DNA of 8,550 nucleotides, from positions 1-8,550 of the forward strand of contig DONH01000306.1 in assembly GCA_003509235.1 (NCBI GenBank). Reading direction: 5' to 3'. Origin of the DNA: Planctomycetaceae bacterium (GTDB lineage Bacteria; Planctomycetota; Planctomycetia; Pirellulales; UBA1268). Positions 1 to 6,992 of the stretch are shown here, in pieces (the first letter of the stretch is position 1; each line of letters starts with the position of its first letter). A model generated the notes under the pieces. That model saw only the letters and a list, made by a program, of their open reading frames with translations. It had not been told where the DNA came from and searched no databases. A program made the translations under genes and the position numbers.

Positions 1-2
1 GC

Positions 3-350
3 CCAGCCGTTGGACGGACTCTAATTGAAACCCCCGCCGGTACCCTTGATCGCGTCGAGTCATTACCAGCTGCAGCACATCGGGAGCTTCGCGAGGAGAC
101 AGGCTATCAGGCTGCTGTTCTAGAAAGCCTTGGAGAACTCTGGATGTCACCAGGTATTCTGCATGAAAAAATGCATCTCTTTGTGGCAAAGGGTTTGCAA
201 AGCGGAACTCAATCACTTGAGCCAAATGAGTGTATTGAGCCACGAGTCGTGCGATGGAGTGAAGCAGTGGCGATGTGTCGCAACGGCTTGATTGAGGATG
301 CAAAAACGGTAGCGGCGATTTTTCTTGCTGATCATTGGCTACGATCCTGA
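3..350 (+). CDS. Nudix hydrolase, ADP-ribose pyrophosphatase type (5' partial)
   Basis: The reading frame is open from the left edge (position 3) to a TGA at 348-350, giving the last 115 residues; the start lies outside the window. Visible residues 13-35 match the Nudix box Gx5Ex7REUxEExGU exactly: G13, E19, R27-E28, E31-E32, G34. The box is preceded by ETPAGTLD, which resembles the E-x-PAG-x-x-D lead-in of ADP-ribose pyrophosphatases. A proline (P50, in MSPG) lies 15 residues after the box, the position described as diagnostic for that subfamily, followed by a typical HLFVAKGL strand. Enzymes of this group hydrolyse ADP-ribose to AMP and ribose 5-phosphate with Mg2+ bound by the box glutamates, in the cytoplasm. 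Substrate choice remains inference, since GDP-mannose and other NDP-sugar hydrolases look similar. The gene converges with the membrane protein gene on the other strand, and the two 3' ends overlap by 12 bases. Confidence 0.9.
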   Translation, partial: PAVGRTLIETPAGTLDRVESLPAAAHRELREETGYQAAVLESLGELWMSPGILHEKMHLFVAKGLQSGTQSLEPNECIEPRVVRWSEAVAMCRNGLIEDAKTVAAIFLADHWLRS

Positions 351-1370
351 GGCCTCATTTGTTAGTACACCTTTTGGTGACCGTCGGTCGAGTAAAAAAA
401 GAACTCCACCAAGAAGGCCGGTCACGATTGTTGCAAAGAACCAAAGTAGGCCTATAGCGACAGCTTTTTCTTCAGCAACTCCCCAACGACCGAGCAGGAA
501 AACCATCCCTCCCTCACGAATACCAACACCATTAATACTTATCGGTAAAACGATTGCTAAGGCAATTAATGGAACGACAGAAAACCAAGTAATCCATTCG
601 AGTGTTACGCCAATACCGCGCGCCATCAATGCAACCGAAACCGACGCACCTACTTGTACGATAAGACTCCACGCCACAGCTTTTCCCATAAGGCTTGGAC
701 GTGCCTGATACGGAAGAAGCTGTGCAAGAAATTGACGAAGGCGATGAGTTGTTGGAAGCAGATCAAGAAAGCGATCCAGATTGCCAATAGTCAATCGGAA
801 ACCAAGAAGCACGCAGACGAGCAGTAGCGAGGCTACAGCAATCGTAGATGGTAAAGAAAGGTTGAGCCGAAGTGACAGTAGTGCAGAACCGGCCAATATC
901 CCTAGTGCGGAAACTCCTGCGAGACGATCGGCAAGTATTGTGCACCCAGCAAGAAGACGCCCTGAGTTTGTATCTGAGAGCCTGTACGCCTTTACAACGT
1001 CACCACCAATTGAAGATGGGAGACAAAGATTGAAAAACACACCTTCAAAAAAACGCCATATAAAAAAACTTGTGGAATGAACAAATCCAATAGGCCGTGC
1101 AAGTGCTGACCAGCGAATACCAGCAACGACTTGAATTGCAATAGCGACTGCTTGGCCCGCGGCAAACCATTGCCATTGAAGAGAACCTAAGAGACGGACG
1201 AGTGTTTCCCATTCAACACGTTGTAGAATAAATCCCATCAGGGCAAGTGTCGCAAGGACACGAAAAGTCACGCTCAGCCACGTTTTTCGGCTGCCTTTAT
1301 TGTCCGAATGATTAAGAGGATCATTCGCTCTATGGGTCAACGAAGAGCTATGTTTTACAGTCGTCGACAT
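339..1370 (-). CDS. Lysylphosphatidylglycerol synthase TM / flippase-like domain membrane protein
   Basis: A 343-residue integral membrane protein. A polar N-terminus (about 1-30) is followed by roughly eight hydrophobic segments, starting near residues 33-50, 66-84, 101-117, 140-168, 175-192, 230-250, 262-280 and 303-328. Family signatures are NLCLPSSIGGDVVKAYRL (114-131), ADR (147-149) and LPISINGVGIREGG (275-288), which fit the LPG_synthase_TM / YbhN / TIGR00374 group. Known members include the flippase half of MprF and proteins near glycosyltransferases. The soluble lysyl-transferase domain of MprF is absent, so this is the stand-alone membrane type, probably acting on lipids or lipid-linked glycans; the substrate cannot be told. 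I chose ATG at 1370; an in-frame TTG at 1379 would add three residues, and neither has a clear ribosome binding site. A candidate promoter lies about 40 bases upstream. Its 3' end overlaps the converging Nudix gene. Confidence 0.88.
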   Translation of the reverse strand: MSTTVKHSSSLTHRANDPLNHSDNKGSRKTWLSVTFRVLATLALMGFILQRVEWETLVRLLGSLQWQWFAAGQAVAIAIQVVAGIRWSALARPIGFVHSTSFFIWRFFEGVFFNLCLPSSIGGDVVKAYRLSDTNSGRLLAGCTILADRLAGVSALGILAGSALLSLRLNLSLPSTIAVASLLLVCVLLGFRLTIGNLDRFLDLLPTTHRLRQFLAQLLPYQARPSLMGKAVAWSLIVQVGASVSVALMARGIGVTLEWITWFSVVPLIALAIVLPISINGVGIREGGMVFLLGRWGVAEEKAVAIGLLWFFATIVTGLLGGVLFLLDRRSPKGVLTNEASGS

Positions 1371-1992
1371 CAGAACCAAGAATTGAAGGTTTTAGGCGAG
1401 AAGTACTATTTTAACGTAGAGTATGTTTAACCTGAAGCTTCAGCGTAGTCAGGTAGTACTTTATATGTTTGCTGATGTCGAGTCGATTCGAAAAGTTGCT
1501 TTCATTCAGTCGTTGTTTTGGGAACAAAACCCATGGTATGGGTATTCTTTTTTAGGTCATTCAGGTAGCACACTAGAAAATCCGATGTTTACTTTTTTCT
1601 TCTCACTTTACTGCCAATCTCGTCAGTTTTCGGAACGTTTTTGTCTACTGTAGTCCACTCTGAAAATTTGTCGTAAGTAGCAATTTATGCTGTCCGCGTT
1701 GTAAACAAATTATGCGGTTTCCTGACAACGAGCCTGCTTGGGGATGTTTCTTTCACAGTGCTGGTGTCGAGATTGTTTCGTACTAATTCCCATTCGGTAC
1801 CCCTTAAGTAGAAGGATTTAGAGCAATCGTGCTGGATACAGTGCGGTATTTGATTTCATTTCTGGCAGCGCGATTGTCCTCTCGGTGGCAGCAACAGCGA
1901 TACTTGCAGTCTGCTGGAAATGGATTGATAGTTAGTTTGGGGAGGTATTATGAGAATAGTTCCGCAGTTGGGAATACAATAATTGGGGGTTG
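1371..1992. other. Long intergenic stretch without a supported gene; possible gene debris near 1822-1980
   Basis: This 622-base gap separates two minus-strand genes. An open frame at 1423-1653 (+, 76 codons) has no good ribosome binding site and no family likeness, so I do not call it. At 1822-1935 (+) a 37-codon frame without an ordinary start reads as a convincing membrane helix (SGSAIVLSVAATAILAVCWK) ending in TAG. It is followed at once by a strong GGGGAGG (1939-1945) and ATG (1950), but that second frame stops after 10 codons. This looks like the end of one gene and the start of the next after decay or deletion. Part of 1670-1810 can form short weak hairpins but nothing I recognise as a structured RNA. 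No U-tract terminator after the helicase stop is obvious. Confidence 0.5.
1408..1443 (-). promoter_or_regulatory. Candidate promoter with overlapping 12-bp palindrome
   Basis: Read on the minus strand, TTCAGG (1431-1436) and TAAAAT (1408-1413) sit 17 bases apart, a plausible -35/-10 pair placing a start of transcription about 30 bases before the ATG at 1370. The -35 match is weak. The perfect palindrome CTGAAGCTTCAG (1432-1443) covers most of the -35, a geometry expected for an operator. A palindrome of this length is expected about twice by chance in a window this size, so the operator role is only a suggestion. Confidence 0.28.
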
Positions 1993-4431
1993 CTATATTT
2001 TCTTAAGCGCACCATGTATGAGAATAAAACTCCGTGTTCTATGTGCACCCTCAAACCGAACGACACCAATAGCCCTGTGTCCTGTGCCACCAATTTTTTC
2101 AAGGACGCCCTCGCCGTACTCCTCATGGAAGACTTTTTCTCCAACATCAAAAGTCATGTCGGTATTTTTTCTTTGTTTTAGTTTGTTCGCTGTTTTAATT
2201 GCAGGGGATTGATGTAAGCCAGGTGAATTCTGTTCCACTGTTTTTTCTATAAGTTTTCTGTCGGAATCGACTTCCTCAATAAAGTCAGATTCAATTTCAA
2301 GAACGAGCCCATCGGGTCGTGTTTTCTTGTGCGTTATGTCTGGGTAGTTAGGTTCGTCCAACTGGCTTTCGACTGGGATCATTTCTTCTTTAGAGAAGTA
2401 GTCAGTGAATACTTCAGTTGAAAATCCCTCGTCCTGGTTGTGCTCGTAAGAGGGTGTTTCGCTAAGTGCTGGCGCTTCTGGGCCAGACAGATACGATTCT
2501 TTTCCCATCATCTCGGTGAGGAAAACACTTGGCGCTGATATTCTCCTATTACCACGGTAATCTCGAATTCTTGAGGCACTAACGTGAACTTCGTGTTGTC
2601 CACGAGTAATCCCAACAAATACAAGCCGCCGTTCTTCCTCAAGTTGATCGTTGTCATTCAGACTTCTTTCATGAGGAAGAATTCCGTCCTCAAGAGCTAT
2701 CATGTACACAACCGGAAACTCAAGACCTTTACATGCATGAAAAGTCATGAGCGCAACCTGATTCCCAGCTGGATCCCAGATATCGGTATCCGCTACGAGG
2801 GCGGTCTGTTCAAGAAATTGGCCGAGTGGATCATCATCGGGTAACGCAGCTACAAATGATTCGTCAACTTGTCTTGCAGCTGTGACAAGTTCTTCCACGT
2901 TAGCAAGTCGCTCATCTCCTTCTTCATCTTTTTCAGCAGCTAGTAAATCACGGTACCCAGTTTTTTCTAGAATTGCCTCCACAAGCGGCGCTACAGCACC
3001 ATTTGACTGCTGTTGTACCTGCTGAATTCCTCGGAAAAGCACCTCAAATTTTTCATACGCTTGAACAGCCCGACGAGTGAGTGCGGGTACCTTTGCGGCA
3101 TAACCTGCGGACTCTAGACGAGACATGTGTTGTTGTTCAGCCCACGCGGCAAGACGATCCAAAGACTGTTTCCCAATACCTCGCGGTGGCACATTTACAA
3201 TTCTCAGGAAAGCCTCATCATCACGCGGGTTTTTGAGAAGTCTGAGCCAGGCTACGACATCTCGTACCTCTCGTCTTTTGAAGAACTCTAGGCCGCGCAC
3301 GAGTTGATACGGAACATTACGATTTCTTAATGCAACTTCTAGTGAACGTGAAAGTGCATTTGTTCTAAAAAGAATACAGAAATCATTGGGCTGACGCTTT
3401 TTGGTGTTGATAGCGTCAGCAATCTCAGTTGCGATACGCTCAGCTTCATCGTGGCTTGTACTATCAAGGAAAATCCGAATGGGTTCTCCTTCAGCAGCAT
3501 CTGATTTGAGTTGTTTTTGTTTTCGGCGGCTGTTGTTTGCAATGATTCGATCAGCAGTACCAAGAATGTTGGCAGTGCTTCGATAGTTCTGTTCCAGTGT
3601 GATGACACGAGCATCTGCATAGTCTCGCTCAAATTCAAGTATATTTCGAATACTTGCACCGCGCCATCCATAAATGGCTTGATCAGGATCGCCAGTGACG
3701 GCGAGGTGTTGGTGATCGAGTGAAAGGCCCCGAAGAATACAATACTGGACGGCATTCGTATCCTGATATTCATCCACCAAGATCCAACGATGGCGGGCAT
3801 CGAGTTGGCGTCGTAAATCTGGATTGTCTAGTAATAACCTTGCGGCGTGCACCAGCAGATCATCAAAGTCAACTGAATTTGAATCAAGCAGCATTTCTTG
3901 GTAGACCGGCCAGACCTTGAGAACAATATCATCAGCTGGACGACCCCAGCGAGGTTGAAATTCTTCTGGCGTAACAAGATCGTTTTTTGCCCGGCTAATC
4001 GCACCGGATAATTTTCCAATTGGCGTATGCTTAAGTGAGAGTCCTAGTTTTTTCGCTGCTCGCCTAAGGACGGCTTGTGAATCATCTGGATCGAGAATGG
4101 AGTAGTCACTCGTGAGCCCACAGAGACGGGCATGCTTTCTCAATAGACGGGCTGCAAAGCGATGAAATGTTCCCATTTCAATCGGTTGTGGACCAACCAA
4201 GTCCGTTACCCTTTTTCGCATTTCATCAGCTGCTTTATTGGTGAATGTCAAAGCAACAATCTGGTGCGCAGGAATGCCTTGTGTAATGAGATGGGCTACC
4301 CGATGAGTAACAACACGGGTCTTCCCACTACCTGGGCCCGCTAGGACAAGAAGTGGCCCGTGCACATGCATAGCGGCTTCTTGTTGGCTCGGATTGAGAG
4401 AATCTAGCGAAAATTGCGGTTTGCTTGGCAT
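1993..4431 (-). CDS. uvrD: UvrD/PcrA-family superfamily 1 DNA helicase
   Basis: An 812-residue ATP-dependent 3'-5' DNA helicase of the UvrD/PcrA/Rep group, acting in excision and mismatch repair and in clearing protein-DNA blocks. All motifs are visible: Q-motif Q16 in LNPSQ; motif I AGPGSGKT (31-38); Ia TFTNKAADEM (62-71); II VDEYQD (219-224); III GDPDQAIYGWRGA (247-259); IV LEQNYRS (279-285); V MTFHACKGLEF (562-572); VI VGITRGQ (606-612). After a polar, acidic linker (about 623-758), the last 50 residues (GEKVFHEEYGEGVLEKI and on) match the Tudor-like C-terminal domain that in PcrA/UvrD binds RNA polymerase. The length is slightly above the usual 720-780 because of the linker. I chose ATG 4431 because it puts Walker A 31 residues in, as in relatives; an in-frame ATG at 4482 would add 17 residues without family support. 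Neither start has a strong ribosome binding site. It is divergent from the alpha-CTD-like gene. Confidence 0.95.
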   Translation of the reverse strand: MPSKPQFSLDSLNPSQQEAAMHVHGPLLVLAGPGSGKTRVVTHRVAHLITQGIPAHQIVALTFTNKAADEMRKRVTDLVGPQPIEMGTFHRFAARLLRKHARLCGLTSDYSILDPDDSQAVLRRAAKKLGLSLKHTPIGKLSGAISRAKNDLVTPEEFQPRWGRPADDIVLKVWPVYQEMLLDSNSVDFDDLLVHAARLLLDNPDLRRQLDARHRWILVDEYQDTNAVQYCILRGLSLDHQHLAVTGDPDQAIYGWRGASIRNILEFERDYADARVITLEQNYRSTANILGTADRIIANNSRRKQKQLKSDAAEGEPIRIFLDSTSHDEAERIATEIADAINTKKRQPNDFCILFRTNALSRSLEVALRNRNVPYQLVRGLEFFKRREVRDVVAWLRLLKNPRDDEAFLRIVNVPPRGIGKQSLDRLAAWAEQQHMSRLESAGYAAKVPALTRRAVQAYEKFEVLFRGIQQVQQQSNGAVAPLVEAILEKTGYRDLLAAEKDEEGDERLANVEELVTAARQVDESFVAALPDDDPLGQFLEQTALVADTDIWDPAGNQVALMTFHACKGLEFPVVYMIALEDGILPHERSLNDNDQLEEERRLVFVGITRGQHEVHVSASRIRDYRGNRRISAPSVFLTEMMGKESYLSGPEAPALSETPSYEHNQDEGFSTEVFTDYFSKEEMIPVESQLDEPNYPDITHKKTRPDGLVLEIESDFIEEVDSDRKLIEKTVEQNSPGLHQSPAIKTANKLKQRKNTDMTFDVGEKVFHEEYGEGVLEKIGGTGHRAIGVVRFEGAHRTRSFILIHGALKKI

Positions 4432-4631
4432 TGCTACCCGTAGAAAAAAAGGCTTTGGTAGGAATTTCAAGCCCACCGGCATGAAGAAACAGACTTCATA
4501 ACACTGGGGCAGTAGTCGAAACAGAATTATTTTTAGTATATTCCGTAGGCTGGCAGATTGTTGGAAAGATAAAAACTTTCTACATCACGTCGGTGCGTTA
4601 GAATGTAGGCTAACGTTGTAACCTTAAAATA

Positions 4632-4665
4632 GACTTTCGGGCGTAAATTTTGTCAGACCCGAGTC
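4632..4665 (+). repeat. Inverted repeat in the leader of the alpha-CTD-like gene
   Basis: GACT-TT-CGGG (4632-4641) can pair with CCCG-AGTC (4658-4665), giving eight base pairs with a two-base bulge around a loop of 16. It sits just downstream of the TAAAAT at 4625-4630, so it would be near the 5' end of the transcript, 28 bases before the start codon. It is not followed by a U-tract, so it is unlikely to be a terminator; it may be an operator or an mRNA-stabilising hairpin. Confidence 0.35.
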
Positions 4666-4681
4666 GAAAACTTAATTGCAC

Positions 4682-4687
4682 GGGAGG
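4682..4687 (+). promoter_or_regulatory. Ribosome binding site that sets the start of the alpha-CTD-like gene
   Basis: GGGAGG at 4682-4687 lies six bases before ATG 4694, a near-ideal Shine-Dalgarno site and spacing. It decides for ATG 4694 over the in-frame TTG at 4676, which lies upstream of it. Confidence 0.75.
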
Positions 4688-4693
4688 GACCCC

Positions 4694-4996
4694 ATGCCAC
4701 GCATTCCATATAAAAGTTTGACCCAATCAGATGAACTCTCTGAAAAGTTAGAGATGAGTACTGCTGAAATTGGACTATCTGTTCGAACGACAAATTGTCT
4801 TGAGGAGAAAGGCATTTTTACAGTGCACGATCTTCTTAACTGTACTCGGTCGGATTTGTTGAGTATTTCCAATTTTGGTGAAAAGACTCTTGAAGAAGTC
4901 TATAAGGCTCTTGAGAAAATTGGTTTTTTCCGAAAGCAACAGGCATGCGATGATATCGTTGTGACTCGAAGTAGGGCAGTGCCGAACACGCTCTGA
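4694..4996 (+). CDS. Free-standing RNA polymerase alpha C-terminal domain-like protein
   Basis: A 100-residue protein whose residues about 22-76 align with the C-terminal domain of the RNA polymerase alpha subunit (two helix-hairpin-helix-like units). Against E. coli alpha from memory, R31 matches R265, N34 matches N268, C35 matches C269, G62 matches G296, K64 matches K298, T65 replaces S299 and E68 matches E302. The surface that grips the minor groove of UP elements is therefore almost complete. The N-terminal assembly domain of alpha is absent; instead there is a short polar N-terminus (1-21) and a basic/polar tail (about 77-100). It probably binds AT-rich promoter DNA or other alpha-CTD partners such as sigma or activators, acting as a small transcription factor or competitor. 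The start is set by GGGAGG. It is followed 63 bases later by the trio; an ATTTCT-CAGC-AGAAAT hairpin (5003-5018) lies between but has no U-tract, so read-through is possible. The function is inferred from the fold only. Confidence 0.85.
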   Translation: MPRIPYKSLTQSDELSEKLEMSTAEIGLSVRTTNCLEEKGIFTVHDLLNCTRSDLLSISNFGEKTLEEVYKALEKIGFFRKQQACDDIVVTRSRAVPNTL

Positions 4997-5059
4997 AGAG
5001 TTATTTCTCAGCAGAAATGTTGGGGCGGTTTATGATACCCGGTCTGACTCCTACCACGT

Positions 5060-6478
5060 ATGGAGGATTGTGATGATCGTCCTACGCAATCAGTGGAAGA
5101 GGAGAGTCTTCGCCTGTTCGAGTCGACTTCTGGGCTGCCCGGAGAATTATTTGTGAGGCTGCCTACATTCTTCAATAAGAAGCGCGGAAATCGTCGCACG
5201 GGCCTCCCCGCCTGGGGGTCACTGGGTGAAGGAATTTATCACACAGTTTTGTTGATGGCTGGACTTACAATTGGCGTGTTAATGCTTACTGGAGTCGCTG
5301 TCCCTGAATGGAGAATTAATAACCAGTTCATAGAAGTCAACGGTCGGCTTATCGGAAAAGGGTTGGCACGCCATACGCTTCGAGATGTATTCGGAGGAGC
5401 AAAGTATTCATGGCGACCGGCGTTATTAGTTCAGTACGAAGTTGGAGGAGAGGATGTCGAGTCATGGAATACAGTTCATTCTTCCGAAACAAGTGAAACC
5501 AGGGCATTTGCACTTCATGAGTTAGACAACTGGGAGCTTGGTGGTCAACTGCGTTGCTGGTACGACCCGGATGACATCAAAACAGTTGTGCTTAAGCAAG
5601 GTTATAGTTGGTGGCTTTGGCTCTTGGCGCTTTTGCTGCCAGGAGCCCTTGTTGCTTTTGGTGTAACGGGATTGCTTCAATCTTTGCAGTCTTGGGGTCG
5701 CTCGGAGGAGCGTCAGGCTGTTCAGCTTGGTCGAATTTTCAAAAATTTTATTAACCCACCTCCAGAAACGGTGGGTTTTCCGACAATTCCTGCCTGTGAC
5801 AATTTAGTCAATTCTCCAGGTACAATGCTTCGGTTTCGTTTGCCAACAGAGAGCCCCGAGGCATGGTCTTTAATAGGAGCCGGACTTTTCTCGGGACTAT
5901 GGAATGTCGTTGTTATTCTGCTAGCAGTGAATGTCGGATTTGATATAGCGGGAGGTCGGGCCAACTTATGGCTTCTGGGGCTTCTTGCCCCTTTTATAAT
6001 TGTTGGTTTGGCTTCAGTAGCACTTTTTTTTAGGCAGCTTTTTCTCATTACCGCTATTGGCCCAACCCACGTCGAAATTTCCGGCCATCCCTTACGCCCG
6101 GGAAATCAATACCAGGTCCTGTTGTCACAGGCAGGCTCAGTCTCATTTCGTAAGTTGGAACTTTTTCTTGAATTGGAAGAGCAGGCGACGTTTCGTCAGG
6201 GTACCGACGTCAGAACAGAACGGCAGGTTGTATGGCAGTCACTCATCCGTCGCTGGAACAATGTTGAGCCGCTGCCAGGCACGCCATTTGAGGCAGAAGT
6301 ACAGTTGCAGTTACCAAGTAAGGCCATGCATTCTTTTTCTACAACTCATAACACAGCGAGCTGGCGACTGGTCTTGCGTGGCGTACCGGAGCGATGGCCA
6401 GCACTCGTAAGAGTTTTTCCAGTAGTGGTATTCCCAGCTGAGATTATCTCGACCCACGGTGAGAAACCATTGTCCTGA
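5060..6478 (+). CDS. Membrane protein with DUF3592-like region and arrestin-like C-terminus
   Basis: A 472-residue protein of unknown function. A polar, charged N-terminus (1-57) precedes helix 1 (about 60-80). Residues 81-180 resemble DUF3592: a strand-rich part with YEVGG (126-130), DNWELGGQL (156-164), then YDPDDIKTVVLKQG (168-181), the usual ending before a helix. Helix 2 is about 184-208, helix 3 about 270-292 and helix 4 about 302-330. Residues 335-460 look like an arrestin-type beta sandwich: LRPGNQYQVLL (345-355), then LPSKAMHSFSTTHNTASWRL (418-437) and FPVVVFP (453-459). The start ATG 5060 is the first possible one, since a stop lies in frame at 5045-5047; no ribosome binding site precedes it, but a short frame (5032-5073) with a GGGGCGG upstream overlaps the start and could couple translation. 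It is the first gene of a tight three-gene unit and probably the membrane anchor of that unit. Confidence 0.82.
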   Translation: MEDCDDRPTQSVEEESLRLFESTSGLPGELFVRLPTFFNKKRGNRRTGLPAWGSLGEGIYHTVLLMAGLTIGVLMLTGVAVPEWRINNQFIEVNGRLIGKGLARHTLRDVFGGAKYSWRPALLVQYEVGGEDVESWNTVHSSETSETRAFALHELDNWELGGQLRCWYDPDDIKTVVLKQGYSWWLWLLALLLPGALVAFGVTGLLQSLQSWGRSEERQAVQLGRIFKNFINPPPETVGFPTIPACDNLVNSPGTMLRFRLPTESPEAWSLIGAGLFSGLWNVVVILLAVNVGFDIAGGRANLWLLGLLAPFIIVGLASVALFFRQLFLITAIGPTHVEISGHPLRPGNQYQVLLSQAGSVSFRKLELFLELEEQATFRQGTDVRTERQVVWQSLIRRWNNVEPLPGTPFEAEVQLQLPSKAMHSFSTTHNTASWRLVLRGVPERWPALVRVFPVVVFPAEIISTHGEKPLS

Positions 6479-6503
6479 CACGGACATAAGGAAACTCGTA
6501 TTT

Positions 6504-6992
6504 ATGACAGAATCAAAGCGAATGGACCAGAACACGTTAGGATCGTATCGCATTCAGCCGAATCCCCGGATTAGTGTGACGTTCAATCATGAAAATATTC
6601 AATACAGTGGTGGAGACCAGCTTCAGGCGCACTACATCGTAGAGGGTATAGAGTCGCAGGGCATTTCTGCTGTTGAGCGGTCAGTTGTCTGGTACACAGA
6701 AGGAAAAGGTGAAGAAGATCTGGGTGTTATTTTCTTTGAACGAATACAACTGGAGCGGCGAAAAGACGGTACTCAAACCTCGTCAGTGTCATTGAGTACG
6801 GATCATTTGACAGGAGCTCTTGCAACAGATCTCCCTCAAAGCCCCTTATCGTATGAAGGAATTATTGTAAAAATTAGATGGTGTGTCCGCATACGTGTTT
6901 TTTTTCGGAGCGGCCGAGACTTTGTATCTGAGCATATTTTTTTTCTAGGAAGTGTTCCGGTAGTTCGACCCCCAGCAAAAGTCGAGAAATAA
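6504..6992 (+). CDS. Small soluble arrestin-like protein
   Basis: A 162-residue protein without signal peptide or membrane helix. Alternating strand-like stretches run from ISVTFNHENIQYSGGDQLQA (23-42) through SVVWYTEGKGEEDLGVIFFE (60-79) to LPQSPLSYEGIIVKIRWCVR (110-129) and HIFFLG (144-149). The pattern 'LP.SPLSYEG..VKI.W.VR' followed by a paired strand and F-L-G is that of arrestin N/Spo0M-type beta sandwiches, which bind protein partners or membranes; no enzyme residues are seen. I chose ATG 6504, with TAAGGAA (6487-6493) ten bases upstream; a GTG in frame at 6459 would overlap the gene before and has no such site. The gap to the upstream stop is 25 bases and the downstream gene starts right after its TAA, so the three are surely co-transcribed. 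The likeness to the C-terminal domain of the upstream product suggests the two pack together. The role is unknown. Confidence 0.82.
   Translation: MTESKRMDQNTLGSYRIQPNPRISVTFNHENIQYSGGDQLQAHYIVEGIESQGISAVERSVVWYTEGKGEEDLGVIFFERIQLERRKDGTQTSSVSLSTDHLTGALATDLPQSPLSYEGIIVKIRWCVRIRVFFRSGRDFVSEHIFFLGSVPVVRPPAKVEK

Larger units (their letters stand above)
4432..4693. promoter_or_regulatory. Divergent intergenic region between helicase and alpha-CTD-like gene
   Basis: Both promoters should lie here. On the minus strand TATACT (4535-4540) is a fair -10 for the helicase, but no good -35 is visible. On the plus strand TAAAAT (4625-4630) is a fair -10 for the alpha-CTD-like gene, again without a consensus -35. 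The spot where a -35 would sit is occupied by the inverted repeat CGTTAG (4596-4601) / CTAACG (4610-4615), spaced by 8 bases, so an activator or repressor site is possible. An A-rich stretch (4565-4576) lies further upstream, flanked by GAAAG/CTTTC arms. A weaker plus-strand pair, TTGTTG (4558-4563) and TACATC (4581-4586) with a 17-base spacer, is an alternative. These are pattern matches only. Confidence 0.35.

Noticed and set aside
1423..1653. 76-codon plus-strand frame in the intergenic gap
   Set aside because: Poor ribosome binding site, no family likeness and a composition like random translation; lies in AT-rich noncoding-looking sequence.
1670..1810. Structured RNA (6S-like) or tRNA in the 1371-1992 gap
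   Set aside because: Only short, interrupted helices could be drawn, with no tRNA arms and no 6S-like central bubble; a covariance-model search would be needed to support any RNA.
1829..2212. 127-codon plus-strand frame from GTG
   Set aside because: More than half lies antisense to the helicase 3' end, and the protein has no recognisable pattern; a different frame in 1822-1935 looks more protein-like.
4432..4482. Helicase start at ATG 4482
   Set aside because: The extra 17 residues lack likeness to helicase N-termini and have no ribosome binding site; ATG 4431 gives the usual distance to Walker A. Not excluded.
5003..5018. ATTTCT-CAGC-AGAAAT hairpin after the alpha-CTD-like gene as an intrinsic terminator
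   Set aside because: The stem is short and A/T-rich and is followed by GTTGGGGCGG, not a run of T, so it lacks the features of an intrinsic terminator.
6459..6503. GTG 6459 as the start of the arrestin-like gene
   Set aside because: It would overlap the upstream gene by 20 bases and lacks a ribosome binding site, whereas ATG 6504 has TAAGGAA upstream.
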